Shown here: positions 1-6,289 of the stretch, one piece after another
Layout: every line of letters starts with the position of its first letter
Position numbering within the stretch: the stretch's first letter is position 1
The notes under the pieces: model-generated
Database searches by the model: none
What the model saw: the letters and a program-made list of their open reading frames with translations, nothing else
What the model was told of the DNA's origin: nothing
DNA from: Hyphomicrobiales bacterium
GTDB lineage: Bacteria > Pseudomonadota > Alphaproteobacteria > Rhizobiales > Rhizobiaceae
Length of the DNA: 64,000 nucleotides
Direction of reading: 5' to 3'
Assembly: GCA_900473915.1 (NCBI GenBank)
Contig: UCNG01000023.1
Coordinates: 1-64,000 of the forward strand
Position numbers and translations under genes: made by a program

Positions 1-300
1 TGGGAGCGGGAAGTGGGCGGAACCGTCTGGAACGGCTGGCCGGTGCTGTCGGATCGCGAAAGCCAGAGCAAGATCATTGCCGAGGCTGTTGCCATCGAAA
101 AAGGCGAGCGCGCCGATGGCGATCCGTGGAAGTTTGCGGATGGTGAGTTTCGCCCGCTGACGAATGAACAAATGGACGATCTTGCCGCAGCCGTCCGTCT
201 TCATGTGCGAAACAGCTACGGGATCGAGGCACAAGTGCTGGCAGCCATTGAAGCTGGATCAATAACCACAGAAGCCCAGATCGAAGCCGCCTTCGCATAA
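1..300 (+). CDS. DUF4376-like phage tail-associated protein, C-terminal part
   Basis: The reading frame is open from the first base, so the gene starts upstream of the window; only about the last 99 residues are seen. The tail of the protein has the pattern of DUF4376 domains found at the end of phage tail or tail-fibre proteins: a W-N-G-W segment, a Trp-Lys pair followed by an acidic stretch, an L-T-N-E-Q helix start, and a closing helix rich in Ala and Glu. A hairpin terminator follows at 327. The downstream lysis genes support a prophage late region. The domain name is by recall of the pattern; the exact tail role cannot be told from this fragment. Confidence 0.6.
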   Translation, partial: WEREVGGTVWNGWPVLSDRESQSKIIAEAVAIEKGERADGDPWKFADGEFRPLTNEQMDDLAAAVRLHVRNSYGIEAQVLAAIEAGSITTEAQIEAAFA

Positions 301-326
301 CCGATATTGAAAAGTTGACGATCCGC

Positions 327-348
327 ACCGCCTTCAGGGCGGTTTTTG
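327..348 (+). terminator. Rho-independent terminator after the tail gene
   Basis: A 6-bp G+C-rich stem (ACCGCC/GGCGGT) with a 5-nt loop is followed by five T residues. It separates the tail gene from the lysis cassette. A second hairpin (CCTCGGC/GCCGAGG) lies just after it at about 362-386. Confidence 0.7.
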
Positions 349-451
349 CAATCAAAAAAAACCTCGGCGCGGGGGCTGCCGAGGTCGCGCCGGAAAAAAG
401 CGGGGGCTTCAACGGCGCATATTGATCATCTCATAAAGAAAGGAAATTGCA

Positions 452-1210
452 ATGGTCAAGGGAACCTTTGCCAAAGCGATGCCGCATGTCTTCTCGGAAG
501 AGGGCGGGTATGTGGACCATGAAAAGGACCCCGGCGGTGCAACGAATATGGGCATCACGCTCGCTACGCTGTCAGCCTGGGAAGGGCGTCGTGTCTCGAA
601 AGCCGAGGTGAAGGCGCTGACCAAATCCAAGGCGACGGATATCTACCGGGAGAACTACTGGAACAAGGTTTCCGGCGATGATCTTCCTTCCGGTGTGGAT
701 TATGCGGTCTTTGACTTTGCTATCAATTCCGGCCCAGCCCGTGCCGTGAAGATGCTTCAAAAGGTTGTCGGCGTCGATCAGGATGGCGTCATCGGCGCAA
801 AGACACTCGCTGCCGTTCGCAAGATCGCCGCTGACCGGATCATCAACGAACTGTGCGATGCACGTCTGGCATGGCTGAAAGGTCTCGGCACCTTCGCGAC
901 GTTCGGCAAGGGCTGGGCTTTGCGTGTCTCGCGGGTTCGGTCTCGCGCTCTGGCATTCTCACGTGACAGTGCTCCCGTACCTTCACCAGTGCCGCAGGTT
1001 CCGACAGGCAAGGCCGTACAGTCGGATACATCGCTGAAAGAGGTGCTGAAGAAGCCCGAAGCCTGGGGTCCGCTTGGCGGGCTGATTACAGGCGTTGGCG
1101 CAATGGCTGACGGTTCCGGCCCGATGCAGTGGGCGCTTGCTGTGGCCATGGTCGCGCTTGTTGGTATCGGTCTTTACTTCTTCATCCAGCGGGTGAGGAA
1201 AGAGGCATGA
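452..1210 (+). CDS. Phage endolysin, glycoside hydrolase family 108, with C-terminal membrane anchor
   Basis: Muramidase expected to cut peptidoglycan at lysis. Residues about 8-100 match the GH108 (secretion-activator/TtsA type) fold: an E-E-G-G-Y motif with the likely catalytic Glu at residue 17, then a D-P-G-G-A-T-N-M-G segment. Residues about 85-165 match the C-terminal peptidoglycan-binding part (F-D-F-A-I-N-S-G-P, then D-G-V-I-G-x-x-T). Residues about 224-245 form one hydrophobic helix followed by basic residues, so the enzyme is probably membrane-tethered, a common design in alphaproteobacterial prophages. A GGA ribosome site precedes the ATG. The stop overlaps the next start (ATGA), so the lysis genes are coupled. 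Confidence 0.88.
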   Translation: MVKGTFAKAMPHVFSEEGGYVDHEKDPGGATNMGITLATLSAWEGRRVSKAEVKALTKSKATDIYRENYWNKVSGDDLPSGVDYAVFDFAINSGPARAVKMLQKVVGVDQDGVIGAKTLAAVRKIAADRIINELCDARLAWLKGLGTFATFGKGWALRVSRVRSRALAFSRDSAPVPSPVPQVPTGKAVQSDTSLKEVLKKPEAWGPLGGLITGVGAMADGSGPMQWALAVAMVALVGIGLYFFIQRVRKEA

Positions 1211-1494
1211 TGGCGCTATGGGCTTTCGTTCCCAACTGGCTGAAATACTCGCTCGCTGCCGTTCTGGCGGCGCTTCTGCTTCTGGCGGGTGGATATCTCG
1301 CCGGAATGCGTGAGGGCCGTCATCAAGCTGTTTCCGAGCAATTGCGCGAAACCGTCAAAGCCGAAAAGGAAAGGGGCAAGGACGATGAAAAACTACGCGG
1401 GCTTACGGATTATGATTTTTGTGTTCTTGCCCTTCGTCGTCGCGGCTTGCCAGTCGACCAGTGCGACGAACTGCGCGGGCTGGAGACAGAATAA
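1207..1494 (+). CDS. Rz-like inner-membrane spanin subunit
   Basis: 95-residue protein with one N-terminal transmembrane helix (about residues 12-34) followed by a charged periplasmic domain, the layout of an i-spanin. Its ATG overlaps the endolysin stop by four bases. A second gene in another frame (1385-1600) begins inside it and encodes a lipoprotein, which is the classic Rz/Rz1 nested arrangement. The sequence itself is not close to lambda Rz, so the call rests on position, topology and the nested partner. Together with that partner it would fuse inner and outer membranes in the last step of lysis. Confidence 0.6.
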   Translation: MMALWAFVPNWLKYSLAAVLAALLLLAGGYLAGMREGRHQAVSEQLRETVKAEKERGKDDEKLRGLTDYDFCVLALRRRGLPVDQCDELRGLETE

Positions 1495-1600
1495 CCTTTC
1501 GCCTGCCGGTCTGGTCGCGCTCACCAAAGTGGACCGGCCAGCGGCGGAACGGGTTGAAGGCAATGACGAGAATGGAAAACGGCGGGGCTGCTGGAAATGA
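1385..1600 (+). CDS. Rz1-like outer-membrane lipoprotein spanin, nested in the Rz-like gene
   Basis: 71-residue protein in a different frame from the i-spanin gene. The first third overlaps that gene; the rest extends beyond it. The N-terminus is a lipoprotein signal: basic start, hydrophobic run F-V-F-L-P-F-V-V, then an A-A-C lipobox with the modified Cys at about residue 21. A purine-rich AAAGGGGCAAGG stretch precedes the ATG. The stop overlaps the ATG of the holin (ATGA). A longer upstream ATG at 1289 exists in the same frame, but it would bury the signal peptide, so 1385 is preferred. Confidence 0.6.
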   Translation: MKNYAGLRIMIFVFLPFVVAACQSTSATNCAGWRQNNLSPAGLVALTKVDRPAAERVEGNDENGKRRGCWK

Positions 1601-1911
1601 ACGGACCGTTAGACGAGTTTGGCCTCAAGTTATCCGTCGTGATTGCCGGGTTTGCAGGCGGTGCTCTGCGCGCATTGTCTCGTAAGCGATATACCGTTCG
1701 CGAAACGATTGCTTCGCCAATTTGCGGAGCGCTGGCGGCCGGCTACCTGACTGGACCGCTTCTGCATTATTTGAATGCGGTTCATTTCCCGTTGCCGCCC
1801 GATGATGGTTCAAACGCGGGGCTTCATGCCGCCGCATTTGTCGTCGGAGCCTGTGGAATGTGGATATCGGATGCCCTGTTTGAAATCGTTACCCGTCGCC
1901 TCAAACAGTAA
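1597..1911 (+). CDS. Putative phage holin
   Basis: 104-residue protein with three hydrophobic segments (about residues 11-28, 38-60 and 76-96), short loops and a basic C-terminal tail, the topology of a class I holin. It is the last gene of the lysis cassette and its start overlaps the preceding stop by four bases. No sequence motif identifies a particular holin family, so the call rests on size, topology and context. It would form the inner-membrane lesions that start lysis. Confidence 0.6.
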   Translation: MNGPLDEFGLKLSVVIAGFAGGALRALSRKRYTVRETIASPICGALAAGYLTGPLLHYLNAVHFPLPPDDGSNAGLHAAAFVVGACGMWISDALFEIVTRRLKQ

Positions 1912-2061
1912 CGATTCCTGCCACTTGACATCTTCTGGCCAGCCGTTAGGAGAGCATACGAAGCACTTAATACTGGCAAGGAACGTTCCGCTTAACTATA
2001 AGGCCAGGCGGTTCCGCGTCTGACGAAAGTGTCGCGGCCAAATCAACTTTAAGAGGCGGGT

Positions 2062-2820
2062 ATGAACAATCGCTATGGAACCCTCGCTTCCTGGGTCTAT
2101 AATCTGGATAAACCGGTCGGGCGTTCTTTCGGCGATGTGGAATATTATCAGCAACGTCTTCGAGAATCCAATGGTCCGATTCTGGAGCCTGCTGTCGGCA
2201 ACGGCCGTGTCCTTGTGCCGTTGCTCGAGGCAGGGTTCTCGGTAGAGGGGTTCGATGCATCTGAAGAGATGCTTGGTTATTGCCAAGAGGAATGCAGGAA
2301 GCGCAGTCTTCCCGCGAATGTGATACGAGGAACGTTCGAAGATTTCTCCTATGGCCAAAGCTTTGCAGCTATCATCATCCCAGCTGGTTCGTTTCAGTTG
2401 GTGACTGATACGACATCTGCGACCGCTGTGCTGAGACGGTTTTATGATCATCTGTTTCCCGGCGCGAAACTGATCATTGACCTTGATCCCATCGGAAGTT
2501 TCCTCGGCCCGACCGGTTCGGTTCGGCGTTGGACTACAGAAGACGGCGATCTGCTCACGCTCACAGATCATCGGGTCGAAACCGACTATGTTGCGCAGAC
2601 AACCCTCAGCCATCTCCGCTATGAACAATGGCGGGATGGAAACCTTGTGAAATCTGAGATTGATTTGTTCAAGTTGCGGTGGTGGGGTGTCGAAGAATTC
2701 TTGATGGCGCTCCAACGTGCGGGTTTTGTGGATGTCGTGGTGTCTGGTAACTACCAGCATGGAAGAGCGCCGCACAATGGCGACGAGATCATCAGCTTCG
2801 AGGCGCGGCGTCCCACGTGA
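2062..2820 (+). CDS. Class I SAM-dependent methyltransferase
   Basis: 252 residues. The SAM-binding motif I is at residues 42-49 (E-P-A-V-G-N-G-R), and the acidic motif II is near residues 63-70 (G-F-D-A-S-E-E-M). A post-motif segment L-I-I-D-L-D-P follows. The substrate cannot be deduced; this Methyltransf_25-type fold occurs in small-molecule enzymes. An AGAGGCGGG ribosome site lies just upstream of the ATG. It sits between the lysis genes and the attachment-site remnant, so it is probably prophage cargo (a moron). Its 3' end overlaps the convergent small operon by 29 bases. Confidence 0.75.
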   Translation: MNNRYGTLASWVYNLDKPVGRSFGDVEYYQQRLRESNGPILEPAVGNGRVLVPLLEAGFSVEGFDASEEMLGYCQEECRKRSLPANVIRGTFEDFSYGQSFAAIIIPAGSFQLVTDTTSATAVLRRFYDHLFPGAKLIIDLDPIGSFLGPTGSVRRWTTEDGDLLTLTDHRVETDYVAQTTLSHLRYEQWRDGNLVKSEIDLFKLRWWGVEEFLMALQRAGFVDVVVSGNYQHGRAPHNGDEIISFEARRPT

Positions 2821-3139
2821 GTCGAGATGGAGCTTCTCGGCTGTGGGGCTTGAATGCCCACATGAATGGCCGATTAAATTCCAGATGCTTCCTACGCCGC
2901 AATTCTTCAAACATCCTTTTTACAAGGGTGACGACTTCTTCCCTGTTCTCGCAGACGCCGCAGGGCAGATCCTGAAAGGGGCTTCGGGTGCAAACCAGTG
3001 CCCATTTCCAAGTTCCTGCGTCGGGGCCGAAATCGCTTCTCAGGATGCGGCAGAAATCGCCCCAGTCCGTATAGGCAATGAAGTCTCCGGGGCGCGTCTG
3101 TCCGCCGATGACCGTTCGTTTCCATTTCAGCTGCATCAT
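2792..3139 (-). CDS. Hypothetical prophage protein, last gene of a coupled trio
   Basis: 115 residues starting at ATG 3139, whose first bases overlap the stop of the zinc-ribbon gene (ATGA); longer upstream starts would overlap that gene completely. The sequence has W-K-R near the start, a W-G-D-F-C-R-I segment and W-K-W-A-L-V in the middle, which suggests a small alpha/beta domain. No family is recognised with certainty, although short proteins of this look recur in rhizobial prophages and genomic islands. The last 29 bases overlap the convergent methyltransferase gene. Confidence 0.55.
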   Translation of the reverse strand: MMQLKWKRTVIGGQTRPGDFIAYTDWGDFCRILRSDFGPDAGTWKWALVCTRSPFQDLPCGVCENREEVVTLVKRMFEELRRRKHLEFNRPFMWAFKPHSREAPSRLTWDAAPRS

Positions 3140-3345
3140 TTGTCTGGCAGCCCATAGCTGATGAAGTTGCCCGCTCTGTTGCCGCATTTGCTGCAAACCA
3201 GTCGTGGCTCGATCTCTTCGAGCGTAACCCACTCTCCGAAGCGCGCGGCCATAAGCGGGGCGGTCTTTTCCAGATAATGACGGCAATTGGCACAGCTAAA
3301 GCGCACCACGTTTCGCGGGCGCAGTTCTCGCAGTACCGTTCGCAT
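3136..3345 (-). CDS. Small zinc-ribbon protein
   Basis: 69 residues with two Cys pairs, C18-x2-C21 and C51-x2-C54, spaced as in a zinc ribbon; His23 lies next to the first pair. The C-A-N-C-R-H start and the R-x-V-C-S-K-C-G end recur in small rhizobial hypothetical proteins. It starts two bases after the stop of the upstream 65-aa gene and its stop overlaps the next start, so the three genes are read as one operon. A nucleic-acid-binding or assembly role is possible but not shown. Confidence 0.65.
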   Translation of the reverse strand: MRTVLRELRPRNVVRFSCANCRHYLEKTAPLMAARFGEWVTLEEIEPRLVCSKCGNRAGNFISYGLPDK

Positions 3346-3346
3346 T

Positions 3347-3544
3347 TCACTTCACGAAGATTGTTGGTTTCCAGCCGCGTGCAAAGCCCATCGACATAGC
3401 CAGACTGGCATACTCGATTTCCTTGACGAGAAAATCCCGATCTTTCAGAAGCGCCTCGATCGCAGCCCGCACGTCGCCCTTGTGGTAGGCGAGAACCAAT
3501 TCAATTTCGTCTTCGGATTCATTTTCCTGCGCAACCGCATTCAT
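3347..3544 (-). CDS. Small hypothetical protein, first gene of the trio
   Basis: 65 residues from ATG 3544; an in-frame start at 3571 would add nine residues that do not look conserved. It is mainly helical, with an acidic start and an L-A-Y-H-K-G-D-V-R-A-A-I-E segment followed by a second helix. Short proteins with this helix pattern occur in alphaproteobacterial prophages and islands. It heads a tightly packed operon with the zinc-ribbon gene and the 115-aa gene. Function unknown. Confidence 0.55.
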   Translation of the reverse strand: MNAVAQENESEDEIELVLAYHKGDVRAAIEALLKDRDFLVKEIEYASLAMSMGFARGWKPTIFVK

Positions 3545-3772
3545 TGTTCTGCTCCAGCGAAGCAGACACACACGCCACCAAGCATGTCTGTGAGGTGATC
3601 GGGCCGCCTTCCGATGTTCTTATTCTGTTCACGGTCGGTTGGGAGAGTCAAATTGATTTTTCAGGGCCAGCTTTTAGAAGCCTGTAAAATTCCACAGAAT
3701 GAGAAATCCGTGCAGAATCCGTGGAAAATGATAGAATCGGTGCGCAAGCTATTGTAAACACGCGCGCACCGA

Positions 3773-3822
3773 ATCCCTTCACACGGGAGGGGTCACAGGT
3801 TCAATCCCTGTCACGCCCACCA
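3773..3822 (+). other. Prophage attachment site: 3' fragment of tRNA-Val(CAC)
   Basis: This stretch contains the 3' half of the anticodon arm with anticodon CAC, the variable loop, a complete T arm (CAGG-TTCAATC-CCTG) and an acceptor strand ending ACGCCCACCA. The upstream bases do not form the matching D arm or 5' acceptor strand, so it is not a functional tRNA gene. Such fragments are the duplicated end left when a phage integrates into a tRNA gene; the intact tRNA-Val and the integrase should lie upstream of the window. The rest of 3572-4163 holds no convincing gene except one tiny candidate. Confidence 0.75.
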
Positions 3823-3848
3823 TCCGTCCGCTTCCCGGTGGATGTGTC

Positions 3849-3938
3849 TCAGGAACGTTCATATCTCCAAAGCATAATGCATGCGGCGATCACCACCGCG
3901 GATGTCAGCACGCCTATGACAATAGAGAATAGAACCAT
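3849..3938 (-). CDS. Possible 29-residue single-span membrane protein
   Basis: A short frame with one hydrophobic helix (V-L-F-S-I-V-I-G-V-L at the start, aromatic and basic residues at the end). A CAGGGGT stretch lies about eight bases before the ATG. Only length, hydrophobicity and a plausible ribosome site support it; it may be chance. Confidence 0.3.
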   Translation of the reverse strand: MVLFSIVIGVLTSAVVIAACIMLWRYERS

Positions 3939-4116
3939 TGCTTTACCCCTGCTGCGTTCGTTTTCTTTTATGGAGCGGGAGAATGGCCGACGAAAGCAAC
4001 TTCGTCAGGTCTACAATGACGAATCAACATTCCAGGTATTTGAATTGACGAGTCGCGGTTTCGCGTCCGGCGCAGGAATCAAAGCTTTGGGAGGAAATTT
4101 GGGTTCGCCGAAAACA

Positions 4117-4142
4117 AAGCCCGGACTGTTCGGTCCGGGCTT
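4117..4142 (-). terminator. Terminator after the secreted repeat protein gene
   Basis: A 10-bp stem (AAGCCCGGAC/GTCCGGGCTT) with a 6-nt loop. Read on the minus strand it is followed by TGTTTT. It lies 22 bases past the stop of the 4164-4724 gene. Confidence 0.7.
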
Positions 4143-4163
4143 CTGTATTCTTATGCTCGGTTC

Positions 4164-4724
4164 TTAATCGAGAACGTAGCAGGACTTGACCTTGCCGCGC
4201 GCCGGGTCGCCGAAGGTGCGGTTGTCACACCGGACGCCGTTGCGGAATACGCCTTCCGTGAAGCGCCCATTTGCGCCATAGCGCACGCGCTTGCGGCCGT
4301 AGAAATCGCAGAACCCGCCTTCCTTCGCGCAACGGCTCCAGTCGCGGTCGCGGTCACGGTCGTCGTAGCGATCATACGGATCGTACCGATTTGGACGATC
4401 GGGGCGGTCAGGACGGCCCGGACGATCTGGCCTGTCCCAGCGATCCTGAACGACGAAGGAGCAGCTCTTCTTTTTACCCGGTGCGGGGTCGCCAAAGACA
4501 CGGTTGGAGCAGCTGACCTGCGGGCGGTCGATGAAGCGCGATGTATTCCGTCCACCGGTGCCATAGACCACTTCAGCCGGGTAGGGCAGCTGGCAAACAC
4601 CGTTTTCGCTTGCGCAGCGCTGCAACTGGGCTGCTGAAGCCGGTGTGACGAGCGGTGAGAGGACGGCCACCAGGCCGCCAAGGCATAGGGAGGCAACAGT
4701 CGTCTTGAGTGCAGGTATCATCAT
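4164..4724 (-). CDS. Secreted protein with two copies of a four-Cys domain and an Arg/Asp/Pro-rich linker
   Basis: 186 residues. A signal peptide covers about residues 1-31, ending A-S-A-A. Two homologous domains follow. Copy 1 has C37, C44, C72 and C88; copy 2 has C132, C139, C166 and C182. Both contain Y-G-x-G-G/N, then C-x-N-x-x-F-G-D-P-x-x-G-K-x-K-S-C, so each copy probably holds two disulfides. The linker (about 94-129) is almost only Arg, Asp, Pro and Tyr. Domains of this pattern occur singly in secreted bacterial and fungal proteins, but I cannot name a function. It stands alone with its own terminator. Confidence 0.75.
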   Translation of the reverse strand: MMIPALKTTVASLCLGGLVAVLSPLVTPASAAQLQRCASENGVCQLPYPAEVVYGTGGRNTSRFIDRPQVSCSNRVFGDPAPGKKKSCSFVVQDRWDRPDRPGRPDRPDRPNRYDPYDRYDDRDRDRDWSRCAKEGGFCDFYGRKRVRYGANGRFTEGVFRNGVRCDNRTFGDPARGKVKSCYVLD

Positions 4725-4889
4725 GAGTCCCTCTGATATCGATGGAATATGCTTTAATTCCGGTAGCTTGAACAGAGGATGAATAGGGCGCGCCCAATGG
4801 GAATTTTGCCAGTTGGTTAAGAATTCCAGGAGGCGGGGTCGACAAACATTTTCTGCTCTGGTTTGCTACGGCAAGAATGAGGTTCTGAA

Positions 4890-5036
4890 ATGCACCGACT
4901 GCCTTTTCGTTTCAAATCGATCATCGTTGTTCTGGCGGGCATGATCGCCGTCGGTTTTTTTGTCGGCCACAAAACGAAAGAGGCGCGCCAGACATCGCTT
5001 GTTCAACGTTCTGCGCCCTCTGAAGCCGGAATATAG
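4890..5036 (+). CDS. Possible 48-residue membrane-anchored small protein
   Basis: One hydrophobic segment (about residues 10-26) is followed by a polar tail rich in Lys, Arg and Gln. A GAGG motif lies about seven bases before the ATG. It lies between the divergent secreted-protein gene and the ligase gene. Evidence is limited to the ribosome site and topology. Confidence 0.4.
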   Translation: MHRLPFRFKSIIVVLAGMIAVGFFVGHKTKEARQTSLVQRSAPSEAGI

Positions 5037-5121
5037 TCCAGCCCTTTCGTCCGACCTCCTTCCTTTCCCGCAAGTTTCATGAAATGAAACACTCACGTTC
5101 ACTGTTCGGGAGGCTGCACAC

Positions 5122-6171
5122 ATGCACGGCGAATACAAAGTCCATGGCGGAAAACTTGTCGTTGTCGATCTGGAAGTTCGTGAGGGGCGTTTGAGCGACG
5201 TGCAGGTGGCGGGCGATTTTTTCCTGGAGCCGGATGAGGCTCTGGGGGATATCTGCAATGCTGTTGAAGGTCTCTCCGCCGATGCCTCGTCGGAACAGAT
5301 TGCCGACGCGGTGAGGGCTGGCCTTCGCCCCGATGCCATGATGCTCGGTTTCAGCCCGGAAGCGGTGGCGATTGCCGTCAGGCGAGCACTGGGCGTTGCA
5401 CGCACATGGCGGGATTTTGAGTGGCAGATCGTTGAAATGCCGGCGGTTTCGCCCGCGATGCATCTGGCGCTCGACGAGGTTCTGGCAAAGGAAGTCGCCG
5501 CCGGACGCCGCGCGCCGACGCTGCGCTTCTGGGAATGGGAACGCCCGGCCATCATCATCGGCGCGTTCCAGTCGCTGCGCAATGAAGTGGATATGGAAGC
5601 GACACGCGAATTTGGCGTAGAGACCGTTCGGCGCGTAACCGGCGGCGGCGCGATGTTCGTTGAACCCGGCAGCACCATAACCTATTCGCTCTATGCGCCC
5701 GGCGAACTCGTGCGCGATATGAGCTTTGCCGATTCCTATGCATTTCTGGACGATTGGGTGCTGAAAGCGCTCAATTCGCTGGGCATCGATGCATTTTACA
5801 AGCCGCTCAACGATATTTCGAGCTCCAGGGGCAAGATCGGCGGCGCGGCGCAGAAGCGCTTTTCCAAGGGAACGGTCCTCCATCATGTGACCATGGCCTA
5901 CGACATGGACGCCGAGAAAATGGTGAAGGTTCTGCGCATCGGGCGCGAGAAGCTGAGCGACAAGGGCACGACGAGCGCGGTGAAGCGCGTCGATCCTGTT
6001 CGCAGCCAGACAGGGCTGCCGCGCGAGGAAGTCATCAAGCGCATGAAGGACACATTTGTATCGCTCAATGGCGGCGTCAGCAGCACGATTACGCCTGAGG
6101 AATATGCGGCTGCGGAAAAGCTGGTGGTCGAAAAATTCTCGACCGAGCAATGGCTGCACAACATTCCATGA
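5122..6171 (+). CDS. Lipoate-protein ligase A family protein with the accessory domain at the N-terminus
   Basis: 349 residues. Residues about 1-90 resemble the lipoate-ligase accessory (C-terminal-type) domain: H-G-E-Y-K-V-H-G-G-K-L, then F-F-L-E-P. Residues about 100-300 are the biotin/lipoate transferase catalytic domain with the lipoyl-AMP motif R170-R171-x-x-G-G-G and the conserved Lys238 in R-G-K-I-G-G-A-A-Q. It should activate lipoate or octanoate and attach it to a lipoyl domain. The order accessory-then-catalytic is the reverse of E. coli LplA; related enzymes with split or swapped domains are known in archaea and Gram-positives. The exact substrate is uncertain. Confidence 0.8.
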   Translation: MHGEYKVHGGKLVVVDLEVREGRLSDVQVAGDFFLEPDEALGDICNAVEGLSADASSEQIADAVRAGLRPDAMMLGFSPEAVAIAVRRALGVARTWRDFEWQIVEMPAVSPAMHLALDEVLAKEVAAGRRAPTLRFWEWERPAIIIGAFQSLRNEVDMEATREFGVETVRRVTGGGAMFVEPGSTITYSLYAPGELVRDMSFADSYAFLDDWVLKALNSLGIDAFYKPLNDISSSRGKIGGAAQKRFSKGTVLHHVTMAYDMDAEKMVKVLRIGREKLSDKGTTSAVKRVDPVRSQTGLPREEVIKRMKDTFVSLNGGVSSTITPEEYAAAEKLVVEKFSTEQWLHNIP

Positions 6172-6289
6172 TCTGAAGCGGAGAATTTCCAACCGCAAAG
6201 CGGGGTGACTTGGCTGTGCCGCCGTGGCATAGGAGGCCGCAACGCGACCGCCTTCCATCCAACGCCATCTCGCAAAGTCTGCCCGTTTC

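Noticed and set aside
3747-3822. Complete tRNA-Val gene
   Set aside because: The 5' acceptor strand and D arm cannot be formed from the upstream bases; only the 3' part is present.
3721-4167. 148-codon frame on the plus strand
   Set aside because: It runs through the tRNA-Val fragment and the terminator and has no domain signature.
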